Shown here in pieces: positions 25,837 through 35,700 of a stretch of 64,000 nucleotides of DNA (its first letter is position 1; every line of letters begins with the position of its first letter). A program made the translations under genes and the position numbers. The notes below the pieces were generated by a model that saw only the letters and a list, made by a program, of their open reading frames with translations, was not told the DNA's origin and made no database searches. The stretch covers positions 588,501 through 652,500 of the forward strand of contig NZ_CP115160.1 of NCBI RefSeq assembly GCF_027594545.1, read 5' to 3'. Source of the stretch: Algoriphagus sp. TR-M9 (lineage in GTDB: Bacteria; Bacteroidota; Bacteroidia; Cytophagales; Cyclobacteriaceae).

Positions 25837-26770
25837 TAGGCTGATTCGGTAAAGAGCCAGTGGGGTTTTCCTCACTGGTTTTTTTTGTGCCTTTGGCAAA
25901 AATACGCTTGAAAGGGACTAAGGTTTGTCCTACAAAATCCTCTGGAAATTTCTCCTCGTCTGGTAGCCCTACAGGAAGGTTTTCATCGTCAGAGGGCCAA
26001 TAATTAGTTCGGAAAAGGAAGTCCCAGAGACTGAGGGAAATCCCGTAATTAAACCCATGAGGATGGCTTTCTGGAAGCTCCCGGGCATGGTGCCAAAGGT
26101 GCATTTGTGGGCCATTGATCACATAGCGAAATGGGCCGAGTGGAATGTACAGATTGGCATGCCCAAGCTGCCCCAATACCAATGTGAAAATGTGTACAAT
26201 AAAGAAGTCTGTAATCCCAAAGCCAATCATTGCCAGAGGAATGTATTCCAATGTCCGGTAAATCACATTTTCCATCCAGTGGTACCTTAGCAAAGCGGCA
26301 AACCCCATTTCCCGCGTGCTGTGATGGACTTTGTGGAACTCCCACATCCAGCCCACATGGTGATACATGCAGTGAATCGACCATTGCATAAAATCCCGCA
26401 CCACAAATATAATGAGGAGCTGCACCCAGTGCGGAAGCTGATCAACCTTGATAGCTACGATATTGGTGATACCAAAAAGCCCTAGGAAGTCATTGAAAGC
26501 TTCCACGGCTACCATGGAAAGTGCATTATAGGCGACCAGCGCAAATAGAAAGTAATTCCAAAAAAGGTAGAAAATATCCAGCCAAAAATGTTCCCGGATC
26601 AGGGCTTGGTTTTTCCTCCAGGGAAAAACAATCTCCATCAGCCAGATCACCAGAGAAGCCCCTACAAGCCAATAAAAATAGTTGTGCCAGGAAGGGTTCA
26701 GGATTTCATTGATCAAGTAATTCCAATAGCCATAGTAGCCGTCCGAAATCGCTTTGATGTATTTTTCCAT
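25829..26770 (-). CDS. Sterol desaturase / fatty-acid hydroxylase superfamily membrane protein
   Basis: 313 residues from ATG 26770 (MEKYIKAISDG); an upstream in-frame start would add 16 unlikely residues. Di-iron histidine boxes are visible: HCMYHH and HKVHHS in the central region and HLWHHA later, in the pattern of the fatty-acid hydroxylase superfamily. About four to five hydrophobic segments precede and interleave them. The substrate (sterol, carotenoid or lipid) is unknown. The C-terminal 20 residues (KKTSEENPTG... end) are polar, poorly conserved-looking, and encoded across the terminator of the convergent lipoprotein gene, with an 8-nt overlap of the two coding regions. Confidence 0.88.
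   Translation of the reverse strand: MEKYIKAISDGYYGYWNYLINEILNPSWHNYFYWLVGASLVIWLMEIVFPWRKNQALIREHFWLDIFYLFWNYFLFALVAYNALSMVAVEAFNDFLGLFGITNIVAIKVDQLPHWVQLLIIFVVRDFMQWSIHCMYHHVGWMWEFHKVHHSTREMGFAALLRYHWMENVIYRTLEYIPLAMIGFGITDFFIVHIFTLVLGQLGHANLYIPLGPFRYVINGPQMHLWHHARELPESHPHGFNYGISLSLWDFLFRTNYWPSDDENLPVGLPDEEKFPEDFVGQTLVPFKRIFAKGTKKTSEENPTGSLPNQPIN
25857..25886 (+). terminator. Terminator of the lipoprotein gene, buried in the convergent gene's coding end
   Basis: Nine-base stem CCAGTGGGG (25857-25865) and CCTCACTGG (25870-25878) with one G-T pair and a TTTT loop, followed by eight T. It lies 20 nt after the lipoprotein stop. The same bases encode part of the last 20 codons of the minus-strand sterol desaturase gene. 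Confidence 0.85.
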
Positions 26771-26887
26771 GCTGCAAATATGAGGTTTTTTTCTACGGCT
26801 TTCCGTGCCGAAAGTCACATTAGAAGGCTAACAAAGAAGGTGGTGTTGAGGTTTGGTAGCGAGCCTAAGGGATTTACTTGGTAAGGA

Positions 26888-27280
26888 TTACCTTTGTTTA
26901 GGTAATGGATGCCTAAATACTATTATGGCAAAACATACGGCGTATAGGCTGTAGATGATTCCTGCGCCCCAAAGCACAGGAGAGGATTCAGGATTTGCAG
27001 ACAGGTTTTTGATAAGCGCAAATCCAGCTATCATAAAGTGGCTAAAGTTGGCGATCGCTATGGGTCTATTATAAATTCCTCCTATCAACCCGCCCTTGCT
27101 CATCCAGTTTAGCATTCCAAAACCGAAATAAAGTGCACCGATAACCTGAAACGCCACCATGGAAGCAGGACTTTCTGCTAGAGATAATAGTTTCAGCACA
27201 AAGTCAGGTGTAAATGTCAAAATCAATCCTGCAGCCCAAAGCAAAATCGCACTGGAAGTCATGATTAGTTTGGTATTCAT
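26888..27280 (-). CDS. Four-helix membrane protein of unknown function
   Basis: 130 residues with four hydrophobic segments (about 7-25, 40-58, 70-88 and 100-120). The second includes FQVIGALYFGFGMLNWMSKGGLIGGIYNRP, a pattern I have seen in uncharacterised Bacteroidota membrane proteins but cannot name. No cofactor or transport motif. Start ATG 27280 is clear. It lies 107 nt upstream of the sterol desaturase-like gene, on the same strand, so they could be cotranscribed; it is downstream of the cyclophilin lipoprotein gene. Confidence 0.72.
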   Translation of the reverse strand: MNTKLIMTSSAILLWAAGLILTFTPDFVLKLLSLAESPASMVAFQVIGALYFGFGMLNWMSKGGLIGGIYNRPIAIANFSHFMIAGFALIKNLSANPESSPVLWGAGIIYSLYAVCFAIIVFRHPLPKQR

Positions 27281-27343
27281 AGCAAAGCAGTTTACAGGGT
27301 TGGCCTAGGCAAGAAAACTAGACCCAGAGCGTGGATTAACACC

Positions 27344-28210
27344 TCAGGGGTTTTGTCTCTTGATCAAATGAGTGGATAAAATCAGGATATCATCCAAAGG
27401 CTTATCTCGTGAGTTGGTGGGAACGGCGGCGATTTCATCTACAATTTCCATCCCCGATATCACTTCTCCAAAAACGGTATAATTTTGATCCAAATGTGCA
27501 GCCCCACCTTCGGTTTTGTAGGTTTCTCTTTGAGCAGCGGAATAGGTGAAATGCTCCATGGTTTTGAGCCGCTCTTCTGTAAGCCTTTCTAAATTTTTCT
27601 TTAGGTCAGTGTAGGTTTGTTGGCTCGATGTAGTTCGGCTGTTTTGTGATTCCTGCAATTGCTCAAATAGGGCTTTATTTGCAGGATCATTGATTACCTG
27701 ATTGTAAGCTATTTGCTTGTTGACCCTTTCTTCGGCTTGATCGAGGCTGCCATCGGTGAATTTTTTCCCCTGAACGATGTAAAATTGAATGGAGCTGGCA
27801 TTTCGGCTGGGGTTCACATCATCACCCATTCTGGCGGCTCCGAGAGCTCCTCTCTTATGGAAATGCGTAGAGGTGATTTCCGCGGGGATTACTTCAGGGA
27901 TTCCATGTGATTTTTTCTTGCTGTCCAGAGCCTCCTCGTTTAGTGGTTCACCAGCTTGAATCATAAAGCTTTTGATTACCCGGTGAAATTGTATGCTGTC
28001 GTACAGTCCGTTTTTGACTAAGGTGAGAAAGTTATTTCTACTCAGCGGAGTGTCATCATATAAGCGCAAAACTATGCTGCCCTTGCTGGTGACTAATTCT
28101 ATGTCTTTTTCGAAATCACTTTTACGAAGCTTGGTGATTGAAGAAGACTGGCAAGCGGAGAAAATGGCCATGAAAAAAACAGCATAGCAAAGGCGTCTCA
28201 GTAAGCTCAT
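27344..28210 (-). CDS. Cyclophilin-type peptidyl-prolyl isomerase, lipoprotein
   Basis: Exported proline isomerase, 288 residues. Start at ATG 28210 gives a lipoprotein signal (MSLLRRLCYAVFFMAIFSAC); the longer frame would place 29 residues before it. Cyclophilin motifs: GSIVLRLYDDTPLSRNNFL, FHRVIKSFMIQAGEP and, after an insertion, YTVFGEVISGMEIVD. The insertion (about residues 160-240, rich in Gln/Asn/Glu with NKQIAYNQVINDPANK) interrupts the domain between the active-site strands and is common in Bacteroidota lipoprotein cyclophilins. Likely acts on periplasmic or outer-membrane protein folding. Divergent from the MmcQ gene across 120 nt. Confidence 0.92.
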   Translation of the reverse strand: MSLLRRLCYAVFFMAIFSACQSSSITKLRKSDFEKDIELVTSKGSIVLRLYDDTPLSRNNFLTLVKNGLYDSIQFHRVIKSFMIQAGEPLNEEALDSKKKSHGIPEVIPAEITSTHFHKRGALGAARMGDDVNPSRNASSIQFYIVQGKKFTDGSLDQAEERVNKQIAYNQVINDPANKALFEQLQESQNSRTTSSQQTYTDLKKNLERLTEERLKTMEHFTYSAAQRETYKTEGGAAHLDQNYTVFGEVISGMEIVDEIAAVPTNSRDKPLDDILILSTHLIKRQNP

Positions 28211-28330
28211 ATGGGGAAATGCAGGTTGAATTTGGGCTGAATTTAATGAAATGAAGCAACTGGCAAAAGCTGATCTCATTTTTTCAGTATCTTTCAAGTC
28301 CTTTCTTTATCCTGTCTTTACCCCTCTGAT

Positions 28331-28681
28331 ATGACCTTAGAATTTTATCGTGAGTACTGCCTGGCCAAGCCCGGTGTGACCGAGGATACACCTTTTGATG
28401 AGGATGCTTTGTGCTTTCGTGTGGGCAGTAAAATCTTTTCCATTTGTTCTATTACTGAGTTTGGATATATTAACCTCAAGTGTGATCCGGAGCGTGCGGT
28501 GGAGCTTAGGGAGCAATATGATGGCATTACGCCGGGATTTCATATGAATAAAAAGCTGTGGAACTCTGTAAGTACCTTAGGGAATGTGCCTGATCAGCTT
28601 ATTATGGAATTGGCAGATCATTCTTATGAACTTATCTTTGCCTCCCTTCCTAAAAAACTCCAAGCAGAAATCAATTCATGA
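28331..28681 (+). CDS. MmcQ/YjbR-family DNA-binding-like protein
   Basis: 116 residues with the MmcQ/YjbR fold signature: N-terminal YCLAKPGVTEDTPF, FRVGSKIFSICS, INLKCDPERAVELREQYDGITPGFHMNKKLWNSV in pieces, and LADHSYELI near the end. These proteins have a CyaY-like double-wing fold and are thought to bind DNA, though no target is established. It overlaps the ABC ATPase gene by 4 nt (ATGA), so the two are translated together. The pairing with an orphan transporter ATPase is unusual and unexplained. Confidence 0.9.
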   Translation: MTLEFYREYCLAKPGVTEDTPFDEDALCFRVGSKIFSICSITEFGYINLKCDPERAVELREQYDGITPGFHMNKKLWNSVSTLGNVPDQLIMELADHSYELIFASLPKKLQAEINS

Positions 28682-29631
28682 GCTATTTTTCAGTACAGAA
28701 AATCAGTAAATCCTACGATGAGCAAGTGGCCTTACATCCATTTTCACTGGAGTTAAATCAAGGGGATTTCCTGGCTATAGTAGGGGAAAGCGGCTCAGGC
28801 AAAAGCTCCCTGCTCAGAATCATGGCTGGTCTGGAAGTACAAGATTCAGGGGAGGTTTTTTTGGACGGGAATCCTGTACTAAACCCCAATCAGAAAATCG
28901 TTTCAGGGTACGATGAGATCAAACTGATCCATCAGAATTTTCACCTATACCCTAATTCCACCGTGGAGGAAAACCTGTCACGTCCCTTGCTTCATTACGA
29001 GAAAAGCTATGCCAAAAACCGGGTGGAAAAGCTCCTAAAAATACTAGGCCTGAAAGAGTACAGGGACAGGATGCCCAGACAGCTCTCCGGTGGGCAGCAG
29101 CAAAAAGTAGCCATAGGCAAGGCAATGAGTGTGGAACCGGATATTTTGCTTTTAGATGAGCCTTTTTCTTCATTGGACACCATACAGACGCAGGGATTGA
29201 TTGCTGAGCTTAAGGAGACTTTCCTGGAAATGGGGACTACGGTGATTTTTGTAACTCATGATTTGGACGATGCGCTGCGCTTGACGGACAATCTGATTAT
29301 TCTACAAAAGGGCAAAGTGGTACAAAAAGGTACTTCCAGGGAGCTTTGCGAAGCTCCAAAATCAAAGTATGTCGCAAGGCTTTTCAGCGCGATCAATAGA
29401 ATTCCAGAGCGTGACCGAAGCTATGTCCGCCCGGCAGATATCAGGCTAAGAACCAAAGGAGGACTGCTGGGACATGTGGTAGATTCCAGGTTTTTGGTTC
29501 ACTTTAATTCCTTACAGATCCGACTGAAAGACTCCGATTTGGTCTGGGAAGTAGATGATCCCCAGCGAAAATATGAGATAGGGGATCGGGTTTATTTGAA
29601 TTGGGATGAGCATAAGGTGATGGAGCTCTGA
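28678..29631 (+). CDS. Orphan ABC-transporter ATPase with TOBE-like C-terminus
   Basis: 317 residues. ATPase motifs: Walker A GESGSGKSS (36-44), signature LSGGQQQK, Walker B ILLLDEPFSSLD and the switch His in VTHD. After about residue 230 a beta-rich region with VRPADIRLRTKGG, GHVVDSRFLVHFNSLQI and YEIGDRVYLNWDEHKV resembles the TOBE domain of MalK/PotA-type importer ATPases. No permease or binding-protein gene lies nearby, so the substrate and partners are unknown; the gene overlaps the MmcQ/YjbR gene and converges on the CHAD-like gene with only 7 nt between stops. Confidence 0.88.
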   Translation: MSYFSVQKISKSYDEQVALHPFSLELNQGDFLAIVGESGSGKSSLLRIMAGLEVQDSGEVFLDGNPVLNPNQKIVSGYDEIKLIHQNFHLYPNSTVEENLSRPLLHYEKSYAKNRVEKLLKILGLKEYRDRMPRQLSGGQQQKVAIGKAMSVEPDILLLDEPFSSLDTIQTQGLIAELKETFLEMGTTVIFVTHDLDDALRLTDNLIILQKGKVVQKGTSRELCEAPKSKYVARLFSAINRIPERDRSYVRPADIRLRTKGGLLGHVVDSRFLVHFNSLQIRLKDSDLVWEVDDPQRKYEIGDRVYLNWDEHKVMEL

Positions 29632-29638
29632 GGATTTT

Positions 29639-30472
29639 TCAGACCAAAATCTTATCAAAAAGTGCATGCGCCTGCTTTCCTACATCAGCAGAAAGGGCTT
29701 TCTTGTCGGCTCTTAGCGTCTTTGCCAGCTCCTGATATTTTTTGGAGAGATTTTCCTTTCCGCTGATAAAGTGCATTAGTGATTGCAATGCGAGGTGATT
29801 GGAATACCATGGTTTGAGGTTTTCCTTGAGTTGATGGATTTCCCGGTGAATGCTTTCCACAAAAATAGGATTGAAGCCTAAATAGATCAGCAGGTTTTCC
29901 AGCATTATGATGGTACGCAATCCCTCAAAAACCTCCTTGAAGACCTTGCTTTCCATGTTTTGTTTCAGGTCAATTTGGATAAATTCCAGTTCTTCCTGTA
30001 TGAGTTTGCTCACAGAGGTATTAATCGTGAGCGGGGTGATTCCCTTACTGGCGCTTTTGGTTTTTTGATAAAGCTCTTCCCAGCTTTTCAGGGTAGAGCC
30101 TACCACCAGATCAAAGGTCTGCGTGTAAAGCTGCTTCTTGTACTTGTCCAGATGGAGTCTATAGCTATTGTATTTGACGCCGGTTTTCAGTTCTCTTTCG
30201 TCCAGATTTCGCTCGGCCAGTTTAATGTGCAGGACTTTTTTGAGGCTTCGCTGCAGTTTTTTGAAATCGGAAAGAATTTCAAACTGCATCCCCTCTTTGT
30301 CATAGTGCACTTTGGCCATCAACTCAGCATAGAGCTCCAAAAAATCCATTTTCTCAGAAAGCTCAATGGCCTTCTTAGATTTGATTTGCTTTCCCAAGGC
30401 CAAAAACAAAGCCTTAGCCTCCAAATGCTGCTTTTCGAAAAGGTGGAAGACGGGAGATACTTGGGTAGACAT
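29639..30472 (-). CDS. CHAD-domain-like helical protein
   Basis: 277 residues, all alpha, no membrane segment or signal, Lys/Glu/Leu rich with many short heptad-like stretches. The pattern of conserved-type basic residues in HYDKEGMQFEILSDFKKLQRSLKKVLHI and RTIIMLENLLIYLGF resembles CHAD (conserved histidine alpha-helical) proteins, which bind polyphosphate, but the match is weak by eye. Start ATG 30472. It lies 3 nt after the Smr/DUF2027 gene stop, forming the third gene of a photolyase-Smr-CHAD-like operon. Function unresolved. Confidence 0.6.
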   Translation of the reverse strand: MSTQVSPVFHLFEKQHLEAKALFLALGKQIKSKKAIELSEKMDFLELYAELMAKVHYDKEGMQFEILSDFKKLQRSLKKVLHIKLAERNLDERELKTGVKYNSYRLHLDKYKKQLYTQTFDLVVGSTLKSWEELYQKTKSASKGITPLTINTSVSKLIQEELEFIQIDLKQNMESKVFKEVFEGLRTIIMLENLLIYLGFNPIFVESIHREIHQLKENLKPWYSNHLALQSLMHFISGKENLSKKYQELAKTLRADKKALSADVGKQAHALFDKILV

Positions 30473-30475
30473 GGA

Positions 30476-31426
30476 TCAGGAGATTCTGACCAAAGTGGCA
30501 CCGTAGCCCCACTGGTCTTTTTGAGTATCTTGAAAGTACTTAATATTTTGCATTTGGCTTAGGCACTTGTGAATTTCTTTGCGCAGCACGCCATTTCCCA
30601 GTCCGTGGATAAAAGTGATTTCGTCCATTCCGGAAGCCATGGCCTGGTCGAGATTTTTTTCGAAGGTGTCCAGTTGGATTCTCAGCATCTCCGAATTGCT
30701 CATTCCATGGGAGTCTTTTACCAGTTTTTCTATATGCAGGTCAATGTTTCTACCAGGTTTGACCGTTTTGATGGGAGCAGATTTGGGGTTAAGCTCTTCC
30801 AGTTCCTGATTCAGCGCGCGGATGTCCAGTTCCTTGGTAGTTTGCTCTAGAGCAAATAAATAAGCCGTCTTGTCCAGTCTAGGGGCCTTGCTCAAATGCC
30901 TGAAAAACTGAGTAGGCTTCATTTTCAGCTGCCGCTCAAAAGCAGGAATGGCTTTTTCCAATCTGTTATGAATGGGGATGAAGCGAAGCAAAAAAGCTGG
31001 CCATTCGTCCATTTCCTTTAGTAATCTATCGTCAAATTTCTTGGCTTCCCCGGCATTCAAAGCTGCCGCAAAGAGCGTACGTTGATTTGCGCCAAATACC
31101 TCAGATACATGCGCGAGATAGGCTTGCTTGCTGTCATTGATCAGGTATAGGCTGAGGTTTTGGTCATTTATTGGGATAAAAGCCAGATAAAGCCCTTGGT
31201 CCTTCGGTGCCGATATGGGAGTAGGGGAAGGGATCTCGGGTTCGGGGTTCTCCTTTTCGCCAAAGTGCTTTTTTTCAGTCTCGTGTATGAGTACGACTTC
31301 GGCTTTGAGAGCCGGGATAATAAATCCGTCTTCGATTTCTATCTCAATTCTTCCGCTGGAGGATATTTTGCGGATTACTCCTTCTTCCTTCCCGTGTAAT
31401 AATCTTACTCTGTCTCCGATGTTCAT
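30476..31426 (-). CDS. DUF2027/Smr-domain protein
   Basis: 316 residues. The N-terminus MNIGDRVRLLHGKEEGVI looks like a KOW/Tudor-like beta domain as in DUF2027; a Pro/Glu-rich linker follows (about 55-75); the C-terminus carries an Smr domain with the signature IDLHIEKLV (about 225-233) and the loop FIHGLGNGVLRKEIH. Smr domains of MutS2 and related proteins nick DNA or cleave RNA, but standalone members are little known. It overlaps the photolyase gene by 4 nt (ATGA), which suggests coupled translation and possibly a DNA-related role. Confidence 0.85.
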   Translation of the reverse strand: MNIGDRVRLLHGKEEGVIRKISSSGRIEIEIEDGFIIPALKAEVVLIHETEKKHFGEKENPEPEIPSPTPISAPKDQGLYLAFIPINDQNLSLYLINDSKQAYLAHVSEVFGANQRTLFAAALNAGEAKKFDDRLLKEMDEWPAFLLRFIPIHNRLEKAIPAFERQLKMKPTQFFRHLSKAPRLDKTAYLFALEQTTKELDIRALNQELEELNPKSAPIKTVKPGRNIDLHIEKLVKDSHGMSNSEMLRIQLDTFEKNLDQAMASGMDEITFIHGLGNGVLRKEIHKCLSQMQNIKYFQDTQKDQWGYGATLVRIS

Positions 31427-32730
31427 TCTGCAAGGGCTGATTTATAGGTGTCGATTGCTCGTTGTCTTGCAAATTTATGATCTACGATGGGTTTTGGGTA
31501 CTTCTCGCTATTTATTTCTGGAATCCATTTTTTGATGTACTTCCAGTTTTTATCAAATTTCTCCTGCTGGGAGTATGGGTTGAAAACACGGAAATAGGGC
31601 TGGGCATCTGTGCCTGTTCCCGCAGCCCATTGCCATCCGCCATTGTTGCTGGCCAGCTCGTAGTCCAGTAGTTTGCTGGCAAAATAGGCCTCTCCCCATC
31701 TCCAGTCTATGAGTAAATGTTTGGTGAGAAATGAAGCGACCACCATCCGTACCCGATTGTGCATATAGCCTGTGGTATTGAGCTCACGCATCCCAGCATC
31801 CACTATGGGATAGCCTGTTTTGCCATCGCACCAGGCTTTAAATTCCTCCTCATTGTTTCTCCATGGAATCCTGTCATAAGCGGGTTTAAATGCCTCATCT
31901 ACCACCTGGGGATTGTAGGCCAAAATCATCATGTAAAACTCCCTCCATATCAATTCATTCAGATAGGTGGAGTTCAGCTTTGCTGCCTCTAGTGCCAGTT
32001 TGCGAATGGAAAGGGTACCGAAGCGCAGATGAACTCCTAGTCTAGAAGTACCATTTTTGGCAGGGAAATCCCTGGTCTGATCGTACTCCTTGATCAGGTT
32101 TTTGTCAAGGCTATTATTGGGGATTTCTAGCTCCGATTTTTCAAAACCAATATCCCCTAAGCTTGGTAAGTCAAAGGGCTTGGTTTTAAAAAGGTTTTTC
32201 CAGTTTGGGTTATCAGAAAGCTGGATAGTTGTGGAGTTGAACTTGTCCAGCCAAACCTTGCTGAAAGGGGTGAAGACCTTGTAAAATTCGCCGGATCCAT
32301 TCAGTATTTCACCCGGTTCGAATATTAGCTGGTCCTTGAAGGTGTGAAAAGGAATGGACTCGTTTTCAAGCCTGTTTTTAACTTCCTCGTCCCTTTTTTT
32401 AGCGTAAGGCTCATAGTCACTATTGGTAAATACCGCTTGAATATCATAGGCCCCCAGCAGCTCATCGAAGATATCTATTGGAGCACCGGTTTTCACTAAG
32501 AGCGAGGATCCTTTTTCTCCTAATGAATTGTGGATTTCCTTGATTTGATCATGAATAAATGCAACACGAGCATCTTTTTTACTTTCAAGTTTGGAAAGAA
32601 TATTTGTGTCAAAAATAAATAGGGGCAGTACATTTTCGTGTTGTTTTAGTGCTTGGGACAGTCCGGTATTGTCCTGGAGTCTCAAATCTCTTCTAAACCA
32701 GAATAGGATTATTTTTTGTTTTTTCGCCAT
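31423..32730 (-). CDS. phrB: Class I CPD photolyase / cryptochrome
   Basis: Flavoprotein that repairs UV pyrimidine dimers with blue light, 435 residues. The N-terminal antenna-binding domain begins FWFRRDLRLQDNTGL. The FAD domain has WREFYMMIL, KTGYPIVDAGMRELNTTGYMHNR, HLLIDWRWGE, NNGGWQWAAGTGTDAQPYFR and FNPYSQQEKFD, all typical of class I CPD photolyases. The conserved Asn/Trp positions for dimer binding (WQWAAGTGTD) are present, favouring a photolyase over a signalling cryptochrome. First gene of the operon with the Smr protein and the CHAD-like protein; tamB is 69 nt upstream on the same strand. Confidence 0.95.
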   Translation of the reverse strand: MAKKQKIILFWFRRDLRLQDNTGLSQALKQHENVLPLFIFDTNILSKLESKKDARVAFIHDQIKEIHNSLGEKGSSLLVKTGAPIDIFDELLGAYDIQAVFTNSDYEPYAKKRDEEVKNRLENESIPFHTFKDQLIFEPGEILNGSGEFYKVFTPFSKVWLDKFNSTTIQLSDNPNWKNLFKTKPFDLPSLGDIGFEKSELEIPNNSLDKNLIKEYDQTRDFPAKNGTSRLGVHLRFGTLSIRKLALEAAKLNSTYLNELIWREFYMMILAYNPQVVDEAFKPAYDRIPWRNNEEEFKAWCDGKTGYPIVDAGMRELNTTGYMHNRVRMVVASFLTKHLLIDWRWGEAYFASKLLDYELASNNGGWQWAAGTGTDAQPYFRVFNPYSQQEKFDKNWKYIKKWIPEINSEKYPKPIVDHKFARQRAIDTYKSALAE

Positions 32731-32799
32731 AGGGTTAAAAGTCTGCGCGGCATGAAATTGTTTACTTGATCCAAGGGTTTTGCCTTCCGTTTCTAGAGA

Positions 32800-35700
32800 C
32801 TAATCCCTTCGGTTTTGAGGGATTTCTATGGGACGGTTTTGATTGAGTGAATCAAGTCTGTTTTCTATATTGTCCAAGTTGATTTCCTTCCAGTCTTCCT
32901 CACTGCGTTGATACCTGAGGTAGTCATCTGAATCGTTGATGATCAGCTTTTCATTTTTCTTACGGGTGATTTTGTTAAACAGCTCAGAAAATGAGTTGAA
33001 GGACACATTCTGCGAAAGCGCAACTCCGTAGGTAGAGACATTTTCGGAGAGAGAAAGAGAGGTGAAGGTATTGAAATTGTTTCTGTTGAAAATCCGGATC
33101 CTGTATACGCCCTCTTCGGTGAGCATGTACTCAGCCTGCCAGTCTCCTATGATGGATGAAGCGCTGGCATTTCCGGTATTGTCTGTAAATCCCCCATCCC
33201 GTGATACGCGCAATCGGCCATCCAAGAAGGTATAGGCCACGCTGAGCTGGAAGGTTTCCAGGGTGTTTTGGTCCAGACTGGCCACGTCAAGGTCTATTTC
33301 CAGGTTTTTATCCACCTGTCCCAAAAAGGAATTGAGCTGTGAAGAAAGCAGCTGGCCCAGACTTGAAGAGAAGTTGGACACACCGGAAAACTGTCCCTCT
33401 GGCGAAAATGATCGAGTCATGATGACTGAGAATACCTGTCGGTTCATTTCCTGCTCATCATTGGCTATTCTATTCTGAAAGGAGGAAATGGTAGTCTGAG
33501 CCTCACCACTACTTGGGAATTCGGTAAAATCAAAGCCAAAGGTGATGTCAGGAGAGAGTAGTTCACCTTCTAGATTGAGTAGGACTTTGACTGGGTAGCG
33601 CCTACTTGAACCGGTGTTTTGATCTGTATTGGTGGTCACTGTACTCGCGAGTAAAGGCTGTAGGGACACGGATTCCTGGTATTCGGCAGAGATATTCATG
33701 ATGCCCTCATACGGGTCTCCATACCAGGTGATCCTGCCGCCGGGCTTGATCCTGAATTCCTTTTTGAGCACATTGTAAAGTGAGAAGTTATAGAGTCCTT
33801 CCGTGATTTCATAGGTGCCGTTCAAAGTGAAGTTGCCCTGGGTATCTACATTCATAGTCAAAACTCCACGGCCACGACCGGAGATTTTCTCCTCAGTTCT
33901 AGGGTCAATGATGATTTCTGCATAGGCGTCCGGTGTGATGTCCAAGACGAAATTCATCCGTACATTTTCTATTTCCAAGCGATTAATTTCATCCGCTATT
34001 TCCTGGATTCTCACGGTATCCTGCACATTGATCATGTGGATAAAGTCCTCCTGGGTTTGGGAACTATTGTCTGTCAAAGGAATAAAAATCCGGGTATTCG
34101 GCTGGCTGGTAGCCCGGGCATTGATATCCAGATTTGTAGTAGTGCCCACTACTTCTGCATTGCCGGTGACGAAGGCCGTACCAAAAAATGTTTCGTTGTC
34201 TCTTTCAGATGTGTTCATCACCTGTAGATTTTCCATGTCAGCTTTCATGTCAAATCTGATATTGTTGAAGCCATTATGGTTGATTCCACCGGTAAGAGTG
34301 GCTCGGTTGTTATACAGATCTCGCAGATCCACCTCCTGAAAACTGATCTGCTGAGGCTTGAAAAGGATGTTTCCATTTAGCAGGTAGGTGGTTTTGAGGT
34401 AATTGACGGTGAGCTTGCCTTGATTGAGTGTGCCTATGCCATCGATTTCCGGATTGGAAGTAGTACCCCGGATGGCCATGTCCCCCTTGATGGTACCACC
34501 CAGATTGGAAATGTAATTGGACAGGAATGGCTCTGCTATGACCAGGCTGGCCTCGTTCAGGTGTGCATCTATGAATATTTCCTGCTCAGGTACGGTGATG
34601 TAGCCTTCTACTCTGATGGATTCCCGCTCCTCATTTCTATTGACTAGAGAAAGCTGAAGCCTATCGGTATTCAGATCCACATCTCCCTGCATGTCTCCAA
34701 TCGGGAAATCGTTGATCGCTACTTGATCTAGATTGACGTTGCCTTGGATTTTGGGTGAATTGAATAAATTTTGAAAAACGATTTGCCCATCCGTAGTTCC
34801 GTCAAAGTCCTGCGGCAAAAGCGTATTTAGCAGGTCGAGATTGACATGCTTTATCGCCAGCATGAGTTTTTCTTCCGGGGATTCACTTATTTTCCCCTGT
34901 AGGGAAATAGACTGACCTTCGCTGAATAGCTTCAAACTATCCACAGCTATTTCTCCTGGAGTAATGGTGATTTGGTTCAACGGATCAAATTGCCATTCTC
35001 TGTTCAAAACTTTCAGCGAAGAGGGTTCAAACACCAGCTCCGTATTACTAGCGGAAAACCGCGCAAATGCATCCACTCTGGCCGCACTTTGAGTAGAATC
35101 CTGATCTAAGGTAAAGTTCATATCCACCTCATTTTGATCCCAGATCGCTTCAAATCCCAGATTGGTAAATTCCAGGGATTTACCCAGTTGTTGGTTTTTG
35201 GAATAGATGTAGAAGGAAGCCAGAATATCCGGACTGTTGATCAGTTTGGAGGTGTTGAAGTCAATATTAATGTCCCGAGCAGTGTTTCCCTGGTAGATCA
35301 GGGTGTCTATGCTGGTAAAGAAATTGAATACAGTATTCTCCTTTGTTTGATAAAATGCCCCTTCCAGCACGGTGTTTTTGGAAAATGACAAATCAGGTTC
35401 GAGTAATTGTACGATGGGGTTTATATCAATCAACCGAAGATTTAAATCAAGATTGTAGGTTTCTGAAAAATTCCGTTCCAGGTCCGCAATGGGCTGTTCT
35501 TCATTTATAATGATGGAAATGTACTGTTGCAAAAGGATCTCCAGATCACTTCCCATTTGCTTTAGGTCAAACTGTCCAGATGCTGCTGCCACCAGGTAAT
35601 CTGAATTCACCGACATGGTCCGCGTGCCTCCGGCAAAGAGGGATTGGAAGTAAAAATCTCCCACTTCTAGAAAGCGATCTTCAAAGCCTACCGAGACATC

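Noticed and set aside
29960..30562. 200-codon plus-strand open frame across the CHAD-like and Smr genes
   Set aside because: Crosses the junction of two minus-strand genes and shows a shadow-like hydrophobic composition; no ribosome binding site or family features.
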